A stretch of 12,372 nucleotides of DNA from an uncultured Ruminococcus sp. (GTDB taxonomy: Bacteria > Bacillota > Clostridia > Oscillospirales > Acutalibacteraceae), in assembly GCA_902766305.1 (NCBI GenBank), contig CACXDE010000050.1:1-12372 (forward strand), given 5' to 3'. How positions within the stretch are numbered: position 1 is the first letter of the stretch; every line of letters starts with the position of its first letter. The notes beneath the pieces are model-generated. The model did not search any database. It was not told the DNA's origin and was given only the letters and a program-made list of their open reading frames with translations. Shown here piece by piece: positions 6,775 to 12,372 of this stretch. The translations under genes and the position numbers were made by a program.

Positions 6775-6829
6775 GCAGGGAACTTGTTCCCTGCCGGAGT
6801 CCGGGCGGGGTTTGGGGCGGCAGCCCCAA
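6775..6829. repeat. Cluster of three adjacent palindromes (REP-like)
   Basis: Three short palindromes follow each other within 55 bases. The first is GCAGGGAAC-TT-GTTCCCTGC (6775-6794, nine perfect pairs). The second is CCGGA-G-TCCGG (6794-6804, five pairs). The third is TTGGGGC-GGCA-GCCCCAA (6812-6829, seven pairs). The block is far more GC-rich than its surroundings and begins exactly where the membrane-protein frame breaks. It lies between two converging units and could also end the leftward GTPase/nitroreductase transcript, though no T-run follows on that strand. Dispersed palindromes of the form GGGGTTTGGGGC...GCCCCAAC are, from memory, common in Ruminococcus-type genomes. Confidence 0.7.
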
Positions 6830-6864
6830 CATATCAACCGGTTAAGGATGAAATGAAAAAAGAA

Positions 6865-7383
6865 TTATACGTAATATACATAATTGGATTTTCTTGGCGC
6901 AGGTTCATTTTCAGGCTTTGCGGCGTAACCTATAGCCAAGTGACCTATTCCTTCATAGTTTCCTTCAATACCCAATTCTTTCAGTATAGCCTTTCCTTCC
7001 TCGCTTTCAAATTCTTCCTTTGCACGGTGTATCCAGCAGCTTGCTATACCTAAGTCAGCGGCGGCATTCATAAGATTTCCCATTACCAGGGAACCATCAT
7101 AAATATATGTTGGTATATCCTTGTCTGCAAGAACGATAAGAATTTCCAGCGCACCGTAAAATGGATCAAAATCAGCGCCCATAATAGCAGCATTCATCTT
7201 TGAAAGCTTGTTTCTCATTTCCTGATTCTTTACTGCAATTATGATAGGGGACTGCTTGCCTCTGCCTGTTGCAGCGTATGTGCCTGCTTCAATTATTGCG
7301 TCAAGCTTTTCATCCTCAATAAGATCAGGCTTAAAAGCACGGCAGCTGCGGCGTTTTTTTAGTGTTGTCAGTGTTTCTGCCAT
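6865..7383 (-). CDS. Nitroreductase-family FMN oxidoreductase
   Basis: This 172-residue protein belongs to the short nitroreductase family, flavoenzymes that usually bind FMN as homodimers and reduce nitro, quinone or related compounds with NAD(P)H. The FMN-phosphate-binding start RRSCRAF (11-17) is present, followed by AGTYAATGRGKQSP (33-46), typical of the family. YDGSLVMGNLMNAAADLGI (95-113) and SCWIHRAKE (115-123) form the conserved core, and the chain ends YVYYV. The start is the ATG at 7383, because AGGAGA lies at proper spacing inside the end of the upstream gene; an in-frame ATG three codons earlier abuts the ribosome binding site. The start follows the GTPase-nuclease stop codon by only two bases, so the two are cotranscribed and probably translationally coupled. 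The natural substrate cannot be read from the sequence. Confidence 0.9.
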   Translation of the reverse strand: MAETLTTLKKRRSCRAFKPDLIEDEKLDAIIEAGTYAATGRGKQSPIIIAVKNQEMRNKLSKMNAAIMGADFDPFYGALEILIVLADKDIPTYIYDGSLVMGNLMNAAADLGIASCWIHRAKEEFESEEGKAILKELGIEGNYEGIGHLAIGYAAKPENEPAPRKSNYVYYV

Positions 7384-7385
7384 TT

Positions 7386-9965
7386 TTAACATCTCCTCAT
7401 AATAGTTTCTTCTATTTCTTTTTCAGTCTGGCGGACTTCACTCAGAAATGCAGCGGATGAAATTCTCAGTGCGCCTCCGCCAAGTATTATCAGCTGTTCC
7501 AGTCCGTCAGATGTCACAACACGCACACGATGCTTCTTTGTAAGTGATCGTGTGACTTTTTCAATATACATATCGGCGGTCTCAGCTTCTTTTGTATATA
7601 TAATGTTTATACCGCCGACCTGTTCAACCTCTCTTGTATTTCCCTTGACCTTATATGCGTCAAAAACAAGTATAAGCTCGCACTTCCTGTAGCCTCTGTA
7701 ATTGCAGAGTATGTTTACAAGCCGGTTTCGTGCAGCGTCAAGATTTTCCTTTGAAAGCCTGTTCAGCTCGTCCCACGCAAAGATAACATTGTATCCGTCC
7801 ACAAGCACATACTCCGGACCTTCATACTGCTGCTTCTGAGTTTTTACTGTGCTTGTATCTTCCTTTGGCGCAGCATGATACTCAACACGCTCTGATATGC
7901 TTTTTCGTCTGACCGGACCGTAGGTGCTTTCAAAAATATCCATAAGCTCTTTGTCAGCGGCGAAGATATCGCTTTGCCTGCGTGACGCTGATGAGTTCTG
8001 GCGGCGGTTATTATCAGGATCGGATGTTTCCCTGCGCAGGACAGAGGAAACGTGCATATGGTTCTTGACTTCATTCCACTTTACGATATGTCCGGCACCG
8101 TGAGAGCAGAAAACAGAATCGCAGGGATTGTCAGTATCGCTGTCGGGATCGTAACCTGTCCGGTTGATAATCTCTTCACTGTTATGACATTTTTCGTAGC
8201 CGCAGAATGTACAGATAAGCTTGCCTTGTCCGTGAGTGTACTGCACGATCTCACTGTTATAATTGCACATTTCCGAAACCGGCGCACGTCCTGTTATTAC
8301 CGTAAACTCGCCCTCTGTAGTAGGAGTGTCAAACTCTGCATTCATTTTTTGTATATCAGAAATTGCCCTGCCGGTATTTTCGGAAGGTATTTCCAATGTG
8401 AAGTCATACATGGGTTCAAGAAGAATTGATCTTGCGCTTCTCAGTCCCTGTCTTAAAGCACGGAAGGCAGCTTCACGCAGATCTCCTCCGACAGTGTGCT
8501 TTATATGATCCCTTCCGGCGGCAAGTATTATCTCCATATCAGTGACAGGCGCTCCTGTAAGCACACCTTTGTGAGCGTATTCGTACAGCATTGAAAGTAT
8601 AAGCCGCTGTTTTGTCCTGTCAAGCATTTCCTCACGGCATTCTGACCTGAACAGCAAACCGCTGTTTCTGGGCGCAGGCTTAAGGATAAGATGAACCTCC
8701 GCATAATGTCTTAGCGGTTCAAAATGTCCCACGCCTTCAATTATGTTTTCTATGGTTTCCTTGTAGATAATACGTCCCTGACTGAAACCGGTCTCAAACC
8801 CGAATCTGTCATATATCAGTCTTTTCAGTATTTCAAGCTGTATATCGCCCATAAGTCTCAGACCTATAGTTCCGCTTTTTTTGTCAAAGGAAATGTTCAG
8901 CTGAGGGTCTTCCTGTTCAAGGCAGCGCAGCTTCTCCAGAGCGGTATGTATATTCACGTTTTCCGGCAGTATCAGAGAGTATGACAGAACAGGCTGCAAA
9001 ACTGGCGACAGAGTTTTTTCCTGCGCGCCAAGGCAGTCTCCGCAGCGTGTAAACGTCAGACCTGTTACAGCGCATACAGTTCCGGCCTGCACCTCATCCG
9101 GACAGGTGAACTTGTCTCCTGAATAGATAAAAATACGGTTTACCTTTTCTCCGTTTACATTTTTGCTGTCCGGAATCATATCCCTGACCTTCAGACTTCC
9201 GCCGGTTATTTTCATGAATGTGAGTCTGTTTTTCTGCTTATCCTCACCGATCTTGAAAACCTTTGCGGCAAATTCTTCTTTATATTCAGGCATTACCGTG
9301 AATCTGTCGAGACATTCGAGAAATTCGTTTATTCCTGAAAGCTTAAGTGCTGAACCAAACATACAGGGAAAGACCTGTCTGTGCTTTATTGCCTTTACAA
9401 TGCTTTCATGTCTTATCACTGAGCTGTTGTCAAACTCTTCAAGCATTTCGTTACTGCAAACGGCAAGCTCTTCATAAAAGCTGCTGCTGCCTTCATCTGC
9501 AAAATCAATGCAGCCGTCACCAAATCTGTCTTTGAGCTTTGCAAGCATTATACCTCTGTCAGCTCCATCCAAATCCATTTTGTTTACAAAGATAAAGCAT
9601 GGTACGCTGTACCTTTCAAGCAGCTTCCAAAGCGTTGCGGTATGGCTTTGTATACCGTCTGTTCCGCTGATAACGAGTATGGCGTAATCTGGTATCTGGA
9701 GCGTTCTCTCTGTTTCTGCTGAAAAGTCAGCGTGTCCGGGAGTGTCAAGCAGAGTAAATATACTGTCCTTGTATGAGAGTACCGCCTGTTTTGAAAATAC
9801 GGTTATACCTCTTTCGCGTTCTATGGAATAAGTGTCAAGAAAGGAGTCTCCGTGATCGACCCTTCCAAGCTTTTTCAGATTGCCGGAGCAGTACATCAGT
9901 GCTTCTGTCAGAGTTGTTTTTCCTGAATCAACATGGGCAAGTATGCTTATTGCTGCTCTTTTCAT
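7386..9965 (-). CDS. Tet(M)/EF-G-like translational GTPase fused to a NYN (YacP/Rae1-like) nuclease domain
   Basis: From the ATG at 9965 this is 859 residues; residue numbers here count from a GTG three codons upstream. The GTPase motifs are G1 AHVDSGKTT (13-21), G2 RERGIT (53-58), G3 DTPGH (77-81) and G4 NKMD (131-134), with SALK (208-211) for G5. EF-G-like domains II-V follow to about 640 in the order of the ribosomal protection proteins Tet(M)/Tet(O), which are about 640 residues long. A Cys/His-rich segment (CTFCGYEKCHN 588-598, VFCSHGAGH 621-629) and a polar linker (about 645-715) precede a NYN domain at about 720-848. That domain has VLVDGYNVIFAW (723-734), LVFDAYK (769-775), EAETADMYIE (796-805) and TSDG (821-824), supplying the expected acidic residues. 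Rae1 cuts mRNA in the ribosomal A site, so ribosome-directed cleavage is inferred. Upstream ribosome binding signals are weak, so the start is uncertain. Tetracycline resistance is possible but not implied. Confidence 0.9.
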   Translation of the reverse strand: MKRAAISILAHVDSGKTTLTEALMYCSGNLKKLGRVDHGDSFLDTYSIERERGITVFSKQAVLSYKDSIFTLLDTPGHADFSAETERTLQIPDYAILVISGTDGIQSHTATLWKLLERYSVPCFIFVNKMDLDGADRGIMLAKLKDRFGDGCIDFADEGSSSFYEELAVCSNEMLEEFDNSSVIRHESIVKAIKHRQVFPCMFGSALKLSGINEFLECLDRFTVMPEYKEEFAAKVFKIGEDKQKNRLTFMKITGGSLKVRDMIPDSKNVNGEKVNRIFIYSGDKFTCPDEVQAGTVCAVTGLTFTRCGDCLGAQEKTLSPVLQPVLSYSLILPENVNIHTALEKLRCLEQEDPQLNISFDKKSGTIGLRLMGDIQLEILKRLIYDRFGFETGFSQGRIIYKETIENIIEGVGHFEPLRHYAEVHLILKPAPRNSGLLFRSECREEMLDRTKQRLILSMLYEYAHKGVLTGAPVTDMEIILAAGRDHIKHTVGGDLREAAFRALRQGLRSARSILLEPMYDFTLEIPSENTGRAISDIQKMNAEFDTPTTEGEFTVITGRAPVSEMCNYNSEIVQYTHGQGKLICTFCGYEKCHNSEEIINRTGYDPDSDTDNPCDSVFCSHGAGHIVKWNEVKNHMHVSSVLRRETSDPDNNRRQNSSASRRQSDIFAADKELMDIFESTYGPVRRKSISERVEYHAAPKEDTSTVKTQKQQYEGPEYVLVDGYNVIFAWDELNRLSKENLDAARNRLVNILCNYRGYRKCELILVFDAYKVKGNTREVEQVGGINIIYTKEAETADMYIEKVTRSLTKKHRVRVVTSDGLEQLIILGGGALRISSAAFLSEVRQTEKEIEETIMRRC

Positions 9966-9988
9966 TATTTTCACATCTTTCGTGGCAT

Positions 9989-10018
9989 ACTATATTTTTA
10001 TCAGCTTGCTTAAAACAA
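9989..10018 (-). promoter_or_regulatory. Possible promoter of the GTPase-nuclease / nitroreductase operon
   Basis: On the minus strand TTGTTT (10013-10018) and TATAGT (9989-9994) are spaced by 18 bases. A terminator closes the upstream acpP gene just before it, so the GTPase gene needs its own promoter in this short gap. The predicted leader is under 25 bases, which leaves no room for the long attenuator-type leader known for Tet(M). Confidence 0.4.
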
Positions 10019-10019
10019 A

Positions 10020-10049
10020 TATCCCGCAGAAAATAAAAACTGCGGGATA
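10020..10049 (-). terminator. Rho-independent terminator of acpP
   Basis: TATCCCGCAG (10020-10029) and CTGCGGGATA (10040-10049) are perfect ten-base complements around a ten-base A-rich loop. Read on the minus strand, the stem is followed by TTTGTTTT, the expected T-rich tail. It begins about 30 bases after the acyl carrier protein stop codon and separates that gene from the downstream GTPase gene. Confidence 0.85.
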
Positions 10050-10079
10050 CTTCAAATCTTAATCTGCCTGATGACTGAA

Positions 10080-10307
10080 TCACTGATGAGCTTCTATATA
10101 AGCAACAAGATCTTCCACCGTCTTTACCTTTTCAACGTCCTCGTCAGGAACTTCTACACCGAACTCGTCGTCAATGTTCATGAGAAGATCAACTACGTCA
10201 AGAGAATCTGCACCAAGATCGTTGATGATGGAAGTTTCCATTGTGATGTTGTCTTCCTCCACGTCAAACTGCTCGCTGAGAATTGACTTTACTTTTTCAA
10301 ATACCAT
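10080..10307 (-). CDS. acpP: Acyl carrier protein
   Basis: This 75-residue acidic four-helix protein carries growing acyl chains as thioesters during fatty-acid synthesis in the cytoplasm. The phosphopantetheine attachment site is Ser35 in NDLGADSLDVVDL (29-41), the strongly conserved motif. The start is the ATG at 10307, with a full AGGAGG at 10316-10321 eight bases upstream. An in-frame ATG ten codons earlier lies beyond the ribosome binding site and would add atypical residues. The gene stands alone with its own terminator rather than in a fab cluster, so a carrier protein for another acyl pathway cannot be excluded. Length and motif fit housekeeping AcpP well. Confidence 0.93.
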   Translation of the reverse strand: MVFEKVKSILSEQFDVEEDNITMETSIINDLGADSLDVVDLLMNIDDEFGVEVPDEDVEKVKTVEDLVAYIEAHQ

Positions 10308-10329
10308 AAAAAATTCCTCCTGAAAATTT

Positions 10330-10357
10330 ATTATCATAAAATCTGTATTTCTGTCAG
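10330..10357 (-). promoter_or_regulatory. Possible acpP promoter
   Basis: On the minus strand CTGACA (10352-10357) and GATAAT (10330-10335) are each one base from consensus and are spaced by 16 bases. The predicted start, near 10323, lies right at the AGGAGG, so the leader would be very short. This is sequence resemblance only. Confidence 0.4.
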
Positions 10358-10404
10358 TAATTGCAAAAACGAATGTTTTGTGTTACAATAACAGATATAC
10401 AAGG

Positions 10405-10416
10405 TTCTATATAGAA
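10405..10416. promoter_or_regulatory. Perfect 12-bp palindrome in the acpP/aroE divergent spacer
   Basis: TTCTATATAGAA is a perfect palindrome with no loop, placed between the divergently read acpP and aroE genes. It could be an operator for a dimeric regulator. It does not match the fatty-acid regulator sites I remember, and AT-rich spacers give such palindromes by chance. Confidence 0.25.
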
Positions 10417-10489
10417 TCTTATAAGTTATTTGCCGCTTTGTCAATATTAAATCAATAAATTTTTTAAAATTTTTTTTAAATCATAATAT

Positions 10490-10518
10490 TTCTCAAAAAT
10501 TATAAAACAAATTATAAT
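10490..10518 (+). promoter_or_regulatory. Possible aroE-aroK promoter
   Basis: A perfect TATAAT (10513-10518) has TTCTCA (10490-10495, four of six matches) 17 bases upstream. The implied leader is about 35 bases, ending in the AGGAGGA at 10544-10550 before the aroE ATG. The region is extremely AT-rich, so chance matches are likely. Confidence 0.4.
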
Positions 10519-10558
10519 GCTTTGTATAAAAATCACCGAAAACAGGAGGAGTTAACCC

Positions 10559-11413
10559 ATGTCAAACAGAAAATTTGCCGTCATAGGACATCCGATAGGT
10601 CATACCATGTCGCCGTTCATACATAAACGTCTTTTTGAGCTTGCCGGAGCAGTAGGAGAGTATACCGTCATTGACGTTGCGCCGCAGGAGCTTTCCGCAA
10701 AAATACATGAACTGAATGAACTTGACGGATATAACATAACCATACCCAATAAGCAGAGGATCATTCCATATCTTGACAGACTTGATCCTAAAGCTGAGCT
10801 GTACGGCTCTGTCAATACGGTAAAAAACGGCAGTATAAGAGAGGGCTATACTACTGATCCGGATGGATTTCTTAAAGCTCTGTCATCTGCCGGAATACCG
10901 TTTGAAGGACGGGTTTGTATTGTAGGCAGGGGAGGGGCAGCAAGAACCTTTGTGTATGAAGCTGCTCTGGCAGGATGTGATATTACTATAGCAGTTCGTC
11001 CGAAAGACGGCAACATATCAAAAGAGCTTGAGGATGAAGTCAGAAAGAAAATAGACGGCGCAAGGGTCAGTACCTGTCTGATATCGGAGATAGAAGAAAA
11101 CGGGATGTGTTTTGATCTTCTTGCAAATGCCACTCCTGTTGGCATGTACCCTAACATTGACAAAATGCCTGTATCAGAGAAGGTTATAGGCCGCTGTAAA
11201 AATGTTTTTGATGCTGTGTACAATCCGCTTGAAACAAAGCTGATAAGAACAGCCAAAGCTCTTGGAATAAAGGCAGCCGGCGGAATGGATATGCTGGTTT
11301 GGCAGGCTGTGGCGGCACATGAGATATGGGACGGTTCTGTATACAGGACAGAGGATATCAGCGCACTGGTAACAGAAAGCGCTGAAGAAATGAACAGAAT
11401 GTTTTGCAGGTGA
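10559..11413 (+). CDS. aroE: Shikimate dehydrogenase
   Basis: This 284-residue enzyme reduces 3-dehydroshikimate to shikimate with NADPH, the fourth step of the chorismate pathway. The shikimate-binding start VIGHPIGHTMSPFIH (8-22) and the catalytic-lysine motif YNITIPNK (58-65, Lys65) are present. The cofactor loop GRGGAAR (123-129) is a variant of GAGGA(S/A)R. The substrate-binding Asp100 sits in GYTTDPDGF, where most enzymes have G-x-N-T-D. ATPVGMYP (191-198) and AGGMDMLVWQA (240-250) match the conserved C-terminal part. The start has AGGAGGA at 10544-10550, eight bases upstream. The stop lies five bases before the shikimate kinase ATG, so the two genes form an operon of adjacent pathway steps. 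A quinate/shikimate (YdiB-like) specificity is less likely in this context. Confidence 0.95.
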   Translation: MSNRKFAVIGHPIGHTMSPFIHKRLFELAGAVGEYTVIDVAPQELSAKIHELNELDGYNITIPNKQRIIPYLDRLDPKAELYGSVNTVKNGSIREGYTTDPDGFLKALSSAGIPFEGRVCIVGRGGAARTFVYEAALAGCDITIAVRPKDGNISKELEDEVRKKIDGARVSTCLISEIEENGMCFDLLANATPVGMYPNIDKMPVSEKVIGRCKNVFDAVYNPLETKLIRTAKALGIKAAGGMDMLVWQAVAAHEIWDGSVYRTEDISALVTESAEEMNRMFCR

Positions 11414-11418
11414 CAGTC

Positions 11419-11925
11419 ATGAAAAAGAAAAATATTATTCTTTGCGGTTTTATGGGATGCGGTAAATCTACAGTGGGTACACTGCTTGCACGAAAGTTAG
11501 GTATGCCTTTCGTTGATCTTGACAGATATATAGAAAAAAAGGAAAAAATGTCGGTTCAGGAAATATTTGAAAAGAACGGAGAGGAGTACTTCCGCAGGGC
11601 TGAGCGTGAAGCAGCATCAGAGCTGTCAGAGAAGAAGGGGGTTATAATTGCCTCCGGAGGCGGTACTCTTACCTTTCCTGAAAATGTACAGGTGCTGAAA
11701 AAAACAGGACGTATAATTCTTCTTGATCTTCCTGTTGAAACGGTTATTTTGCGTCTGAGAAATGATACGACACGTCCTCTTTTGAAACGTCCGGACAAAG
11801 ACGCTGTTATACGTGAGCTTTTTGAAAAGCGTCTGCCGCTGTATCAAGCTGCTGCGGATATAGCAGTAAATGCAGATGATTCCCCTATTCAGGTCTGCCG
11901 TTATATTATGGATGAAATTTGTTGA
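11419..11925 (+). CDS. aroK: Shikimate kinase
   Basis: This 168-residue kinase phosphorylates shikimate with ATP, the step after the AroE reaction. The Walker A motif is GFMGCGKST (10-18). Shikimate-binding residues are visible as DLDRYIE (33-39), the arginine in EEYFRRAE (55-62) and SGGGT (79-83). The lid arginine lies in TRPLLKRP (118-125), and KRLPLYQ (137-143) carries the adenine-side arginine. Length is typical. The start is the ATG at 11419, with AGGTGA overlapping the aroE stop codon; an in-frame start at 11404 would overlap aroE and lacks a ribosome binding site. No T-tailed terminator is obvious after the stop. A palindrome AGCTC-A-GAGCT sits at 11931-11941 just downstream. Confidence 0.95.
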   Translation: MKKKNIILCGFMGCGKSTVGTLLARKLGMPFVDLDRYIEKKEKMSVQEIFEKNGEEYFRRAEREAASELSEKKGVIIASGGGTLTFPENVQVLKKTGRIILLDLPVETVILRLRNDTTRPLLKRPDKDAVIRELFEKRLPLYQAAADIAVNADDSPIQVCRYIMDEIC

Positions 11926-11997
11926 ATCAAAGCTCAGAGCTAAGAGTGCAGAGTTCAGAGCATGGCATAGCAGGTTTTTTCTTCTATTTCCGTTTTG

Positions 11998-12181
11998 AAG
12001 CTTGCCCCACCTGTCATTCTGAGGAGCGATCCTTCCTTTTGAATTAGTGCCGCTTTTTGACTTAGCGGTAACGATGAACTCTGATATTTTCAAAAGCATA
12101 GCGACGAAGAATCTTTCCAATCACGCTGGTTTTGTGATAAAGATCCTTCGCTGCGCTCAGGATGACAGGTTTGCAAGGCTT
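11998..12181. repeat. MITE-like element with imperfect terminal inverted repeats
   Basis: ACCTGTCATTCTGAG (12009-12023) and CTCAGGATGACAGGT (12156-12170) are reverse complements at 14 of 15 positions. Similarity continues outward with one gap: AAGCTTGCCCC left of the first arm and TTGCAAGGCTT right of the second. That gives arms of about 26 bases around a core of about 130 bases. The core has no coding potential but contains smaller palindromes, such as ATCAC...GTGAT at 12120-12139. Size and structure fit a miniature inverted-repeat element. No target-site duplication was confirmed, so the outer edges are approximate. Confidence 0.55.
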
Positions 12182-12210
12182 TGAGCTTACGACAACTTAC
12201 ATATCAGTTC

Positions 12211-12370
12211 AAATTATAGTTGCCAGTGATAAATATTATCTTTGTTGAAATAAAAGCGGAATAGTACTGCCCGTGATTCATAAAAATTACGACCAAGAAG
12301 AAAGTGGTGTAAGACTGGCGCGGGTCCAGCGTCACGCTGGCTCTGCTTAGTGTAAAATTATAGTTGGCAG
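12211..12370. repeat. 16-bp direct repeat pair, 144 bp apart
   Basis: AAATTATAGTTGCCAG (12211-12226) and AAATTATAGTTGGCAG (12355-12370) match at 15 of 16 positions in the same orientation. The second copy continues to the window edge, so the repeat may be longer or part of a tandem array. The segment between them holds the hairpin at 12326-12340. Confidence 0.55.
12326..12340. repeat. Perfect short palindrome
   Basis: CCAGCGT and ACGCTGG pair perfectly over seven bases around a single C. No T-run follows on either strand, so it is not called a terminator. It lies within the direct-repeat interval, and CACGCTGG also occurs in the nearby MITE-like element (12122-12129 region). Confidence 0.5.
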
Positions 12371-12372
12371 CG

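Larger units (their letters stand above)
11926..12372. other. Gene-free repeat-rich tail
   Basis: No credible gene lies here; short open frames lack ribosome binding sites and are antisense or repeat-derived. The first 40 bases contain a degenerate run of CAGAG-type units (AGAGCT, AGAGTG, AGAGTT, AGAGCA). The MITE-like element follows, then the direct repeat and hairpin annotated separately. The region looks like accumulated repeat debris after the aroE-aroK operon. Confidence 0.6.

Noticed and set aside
6775..7053. Continuation of the membrane-protein frame to a 160-residue product
   Set aside because: This part runs through palindromes and then antisense to the nitroreductase gene, and its composition no longer looks like protein.
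7386..9974. Calling the GTPase a tetracycline resistance gene
   Set aside because: The similarity is to the ribosomal protection family, but the fused nuclease, chromosomal setting and lack of the Tet(M)-type leader make resistance unproven.
11626..12120. 164-codon minus-strand open frame
   Set aside because: Mostly antisense to aroK and repeat sequence; no ribosome binding site and no recognisable domain.
1..12372. CRISPR arrays, tRNA or rRNA genes
   Set aside because: No regularly spaced repeats of 25-40 bases and no tRNA or rRNA signature were seen when reading both strands by eye.

Overview
The window looks like a chromosomal segment of a gut-type Clostridia, probably Ruminococcus or another Oscillospiraceae relative. 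That is inferred from moderate-to-low GC, strong AGGAGG ribosome binding sites, the protein flavours and the dispersed GC-rich palindromes; no rRNA or tRNA is present to confirm it. The left half looks accessory and the right half looks like housekeeping chromosome.

Left part (1-2645, minus strand): a three-gene operon read right to left. It encodes a ClpP-like serine protease with an intact Ser-His-Asp triad, a VirD4/TraG-type coupling ATPase without membrane segments, and an unrecognised protein running off the left edge. This is probably a conjugative or mobilisable element module. A 629-bp divergent spacer (2646-3274) follows. It holds a long imperfect hairpin (2981-3102) and a near-consensus promoter facing right.

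Centre (3212-6439, plus strand): a two-gene cassette with its own promoter and terminator. The first gene encodes a RecQ-type helicase fused to a C-terminal ComF-like phosphoribosyltransferase (PRTase) domain. The second is a DprA/SMF-like protein whose TTG start overlaps the upstream TGA stop. A PRTase next to a DprA homologue is the composition of the ShosTA anti-phage toxin-antitoxin system, so this is read as a helicase-fused ShosTA-like defence cassette. The DprA-like protein ends in QLSFFE, which resembles a sliding-clamp binding motif. This cassette is the best candidate in the window for an under-described system.

Right part (6571-12372): a membrane-protein gene remnant (6571-6774) is cut off at a cluster of three palindromes. 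Next, on the minus strand, lie a nitroreductase-family gene and a large translational GTPase of the Tet(M)/Tet(O) type fused to a C-terminal NYN (YacP/Rae1-like) nuclease domain. An acyl carrier protein gene with its own terminator lies upstream of the GTPase. Divergent from it run aroE and aroK, two shikimate-pathway genes. The last ~450 bases carry no gene but hold a MITE-like inverted-repeat element, a perfect hairpin and a 16-bp direct repeat.
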